A DNA stretch of 5,328 nt from Candidatus Poseidoniaceae archaeon. GTDB taxonomy: Archaea; Thermoplasmatota; Poseidoniia; Poseidoniales; Poseidoniaceae. The stretch spans positions 1 through 5,328 of the forward strand of contig JAQXFM010000310.1 of NCBI GenBank assembly GCA_029250305.1, in the 5' to 3' direction. The notes under the pieces are model-generated. The model had not been told where the DNA came from. It did no database searches and worked only from the letters and a program-made list of their open reading frames with translations. Positions 4,989 to 5,328 of the stretch are shown one piece after another (within the stretch, counting starts at the first letter, position 1; every line of letters starts with the position of its first letter). The position numbers were made by a program, and so were the translations under genes.

Positions 4989-5328
4989 ATGGAACGCCAA
5001 ACATATGTCGTCACAGGTGCATCGAGAGGGCTTGGCCGTGCGTTGGCACTGGCGCTAGCGAATGACAGCCATGCAGTGTTGGCTCTGGCTCGTCCATCTT
5101 CCGAATTGGACGAAATTGGGAAACTGTTGGCCTCGATTGCACACGGCTCAAGAAGCATCGAGTGTGATTTATCAGATCCCGCATCCATAGCCAATGCTGC
5201 TTCACTCATCAGGAGTCAGACACCCTTCCTCGCTGGCGTTGTGCACAATGCAGGAGCGATTGCACCAGTCAAACCACTCGACAAAGTGGCCGCTTCAGAT
5301 TGGGGACGGAGCATTCAGGTCAACCTTG
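4989..5328 (+). CDS. Short-chain dehydrogenase/reductase, N-terminal part (runs off the window)
   Basis: From ATG 4989 the frame is open to the window end: 113 codons plus one base. The in-frame stop at 4962-4964 leaves no other ATG upstream. The protein opens with YVVTGASRGLGRALA (6-20), the TGxxxGxG dinucleotide-binding motif of classical SDRs. CDLSD (59-63) follows at the site of the adenine-contacting Asp. VVHNAG (84-89) is the NNAG-type motif, and VNL (111-113) begins the segment with the structural Asn (Asn112). An Arg after the second strand (LALAR, 31-35) hints at NADPH. The catalytic Ser-Tyr-Lys would lie beyond the window. The opening and the HNAG-Ile-Pro pattern resemble benzil/sepiapterin-reductase-like SDRs, but substrate cannot be told from this fragment. 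It follows the membrane-protein gene by 41 bases on the same strand; a weak A-rich patch at 4961-4968 is the only promoter candidate there. Confidence 0.9.
   Translation, partial: MERQTYVVTGASRGLGRALALALANDSHAVLALARPSSELDEIGKLLASIAHGSRSIECDLSDPASIANAASLIRSQTPFLAGVVHNAGAIAPVKPLDKVAASDWGRSIQVNL

Noticed and set aside
4976..5209. Reverse-strand frames opposite the right-edge SDR
   Set aside because: The + strand frame from 4989 encodes unmistakable SDR motifs (TGASRGLG, HNAG), so the reverse frames are shadows.
1..5328. Search for mobile elements, CRISPR repeats, toxin-antitoxin pairs, phage or defence genes
   Set aside because: No transposase or integrase motifs, no spaced direct repeats, and no terminal inverted repeats or tRNA-3'-end duplication were seen. 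The sequence downstream of the tRNA does not repeat its 3' end.

Overview
The window is an ordinary, densely packed stretch of a planktonic-archaeon-like chromosome. The best clues to the host are: an unspliced tRNA-Gln(UUG) with an A1-U72 first acceptor pair and no encoded CCA (archaeal style; bacterial tRNA-Gln normally has U1-A72); a TATA-like box spaced about right for a leaderless transcript ahead of one gene; few Shine-Dalgarno sites; and fatty-acid/acyl-CoA genes mixed with orphan membrane proteins. I infer a euryarchaeal lineage of the Marine Group II/III (Poseidoniales-like) kind, but taxonomy cannot be settled from sequence inspection alone.

Layout from left to right: (1) the last 49 codons of an acyl-CoA dehydrogenase (ends at 151, + strand); (2) an A/T-richer orphan gene (231-1634, +) for a protein with a charged, probably coiled-coil N-terminus and about five or six membrane segments; (3) an AlkA-type DNA-3-methyladenine glycosylase on the - strand (1635-2246), whose stop codon directly abuts the stop of gene 2; (4) divergently, an HD-domain phosphohydrolase of the YfbR/HDDC2 5'-nucleotidase group (2297-2770, +); (5) tRNA-Gln(UUG) (2829-2901, +); (6) a full-length 3-hydroxybutyryl-CoA dehydrogenase (3021-3869, +); (7) 13 nt later, a GTG-started membrane protein of unknown function (3883-4947, +), probably co-transcribed with it; (8) the first 113 codons of a short-chain dehydrogenase/reductase (4989 to the window end, +).

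Functionally, the acyl-CoA dehydrogenase and 3-hydroxyacyl-CoA dehydrogenase belong to beta-oxidation or branched-chain amino-acid breakdown. AlkA (alkylation repair) and the HD nucleotidase (nucleotide pool control) form a divergent housekeeping pair. I see no mobile element, CRISPR array, toxin-antitoxin pair, phage gene or defence cassette, and no convincing new multi-gene system. The least explained items are the two orphan membrane proteins, one of them apparently tied to hbd. Both edge genes are cut by the window: the acyl-CoA dehydrogenase tail lies in a different frame from a longer, spurious overlapping frame at 6-221, and the SDR has no stop inside the window.
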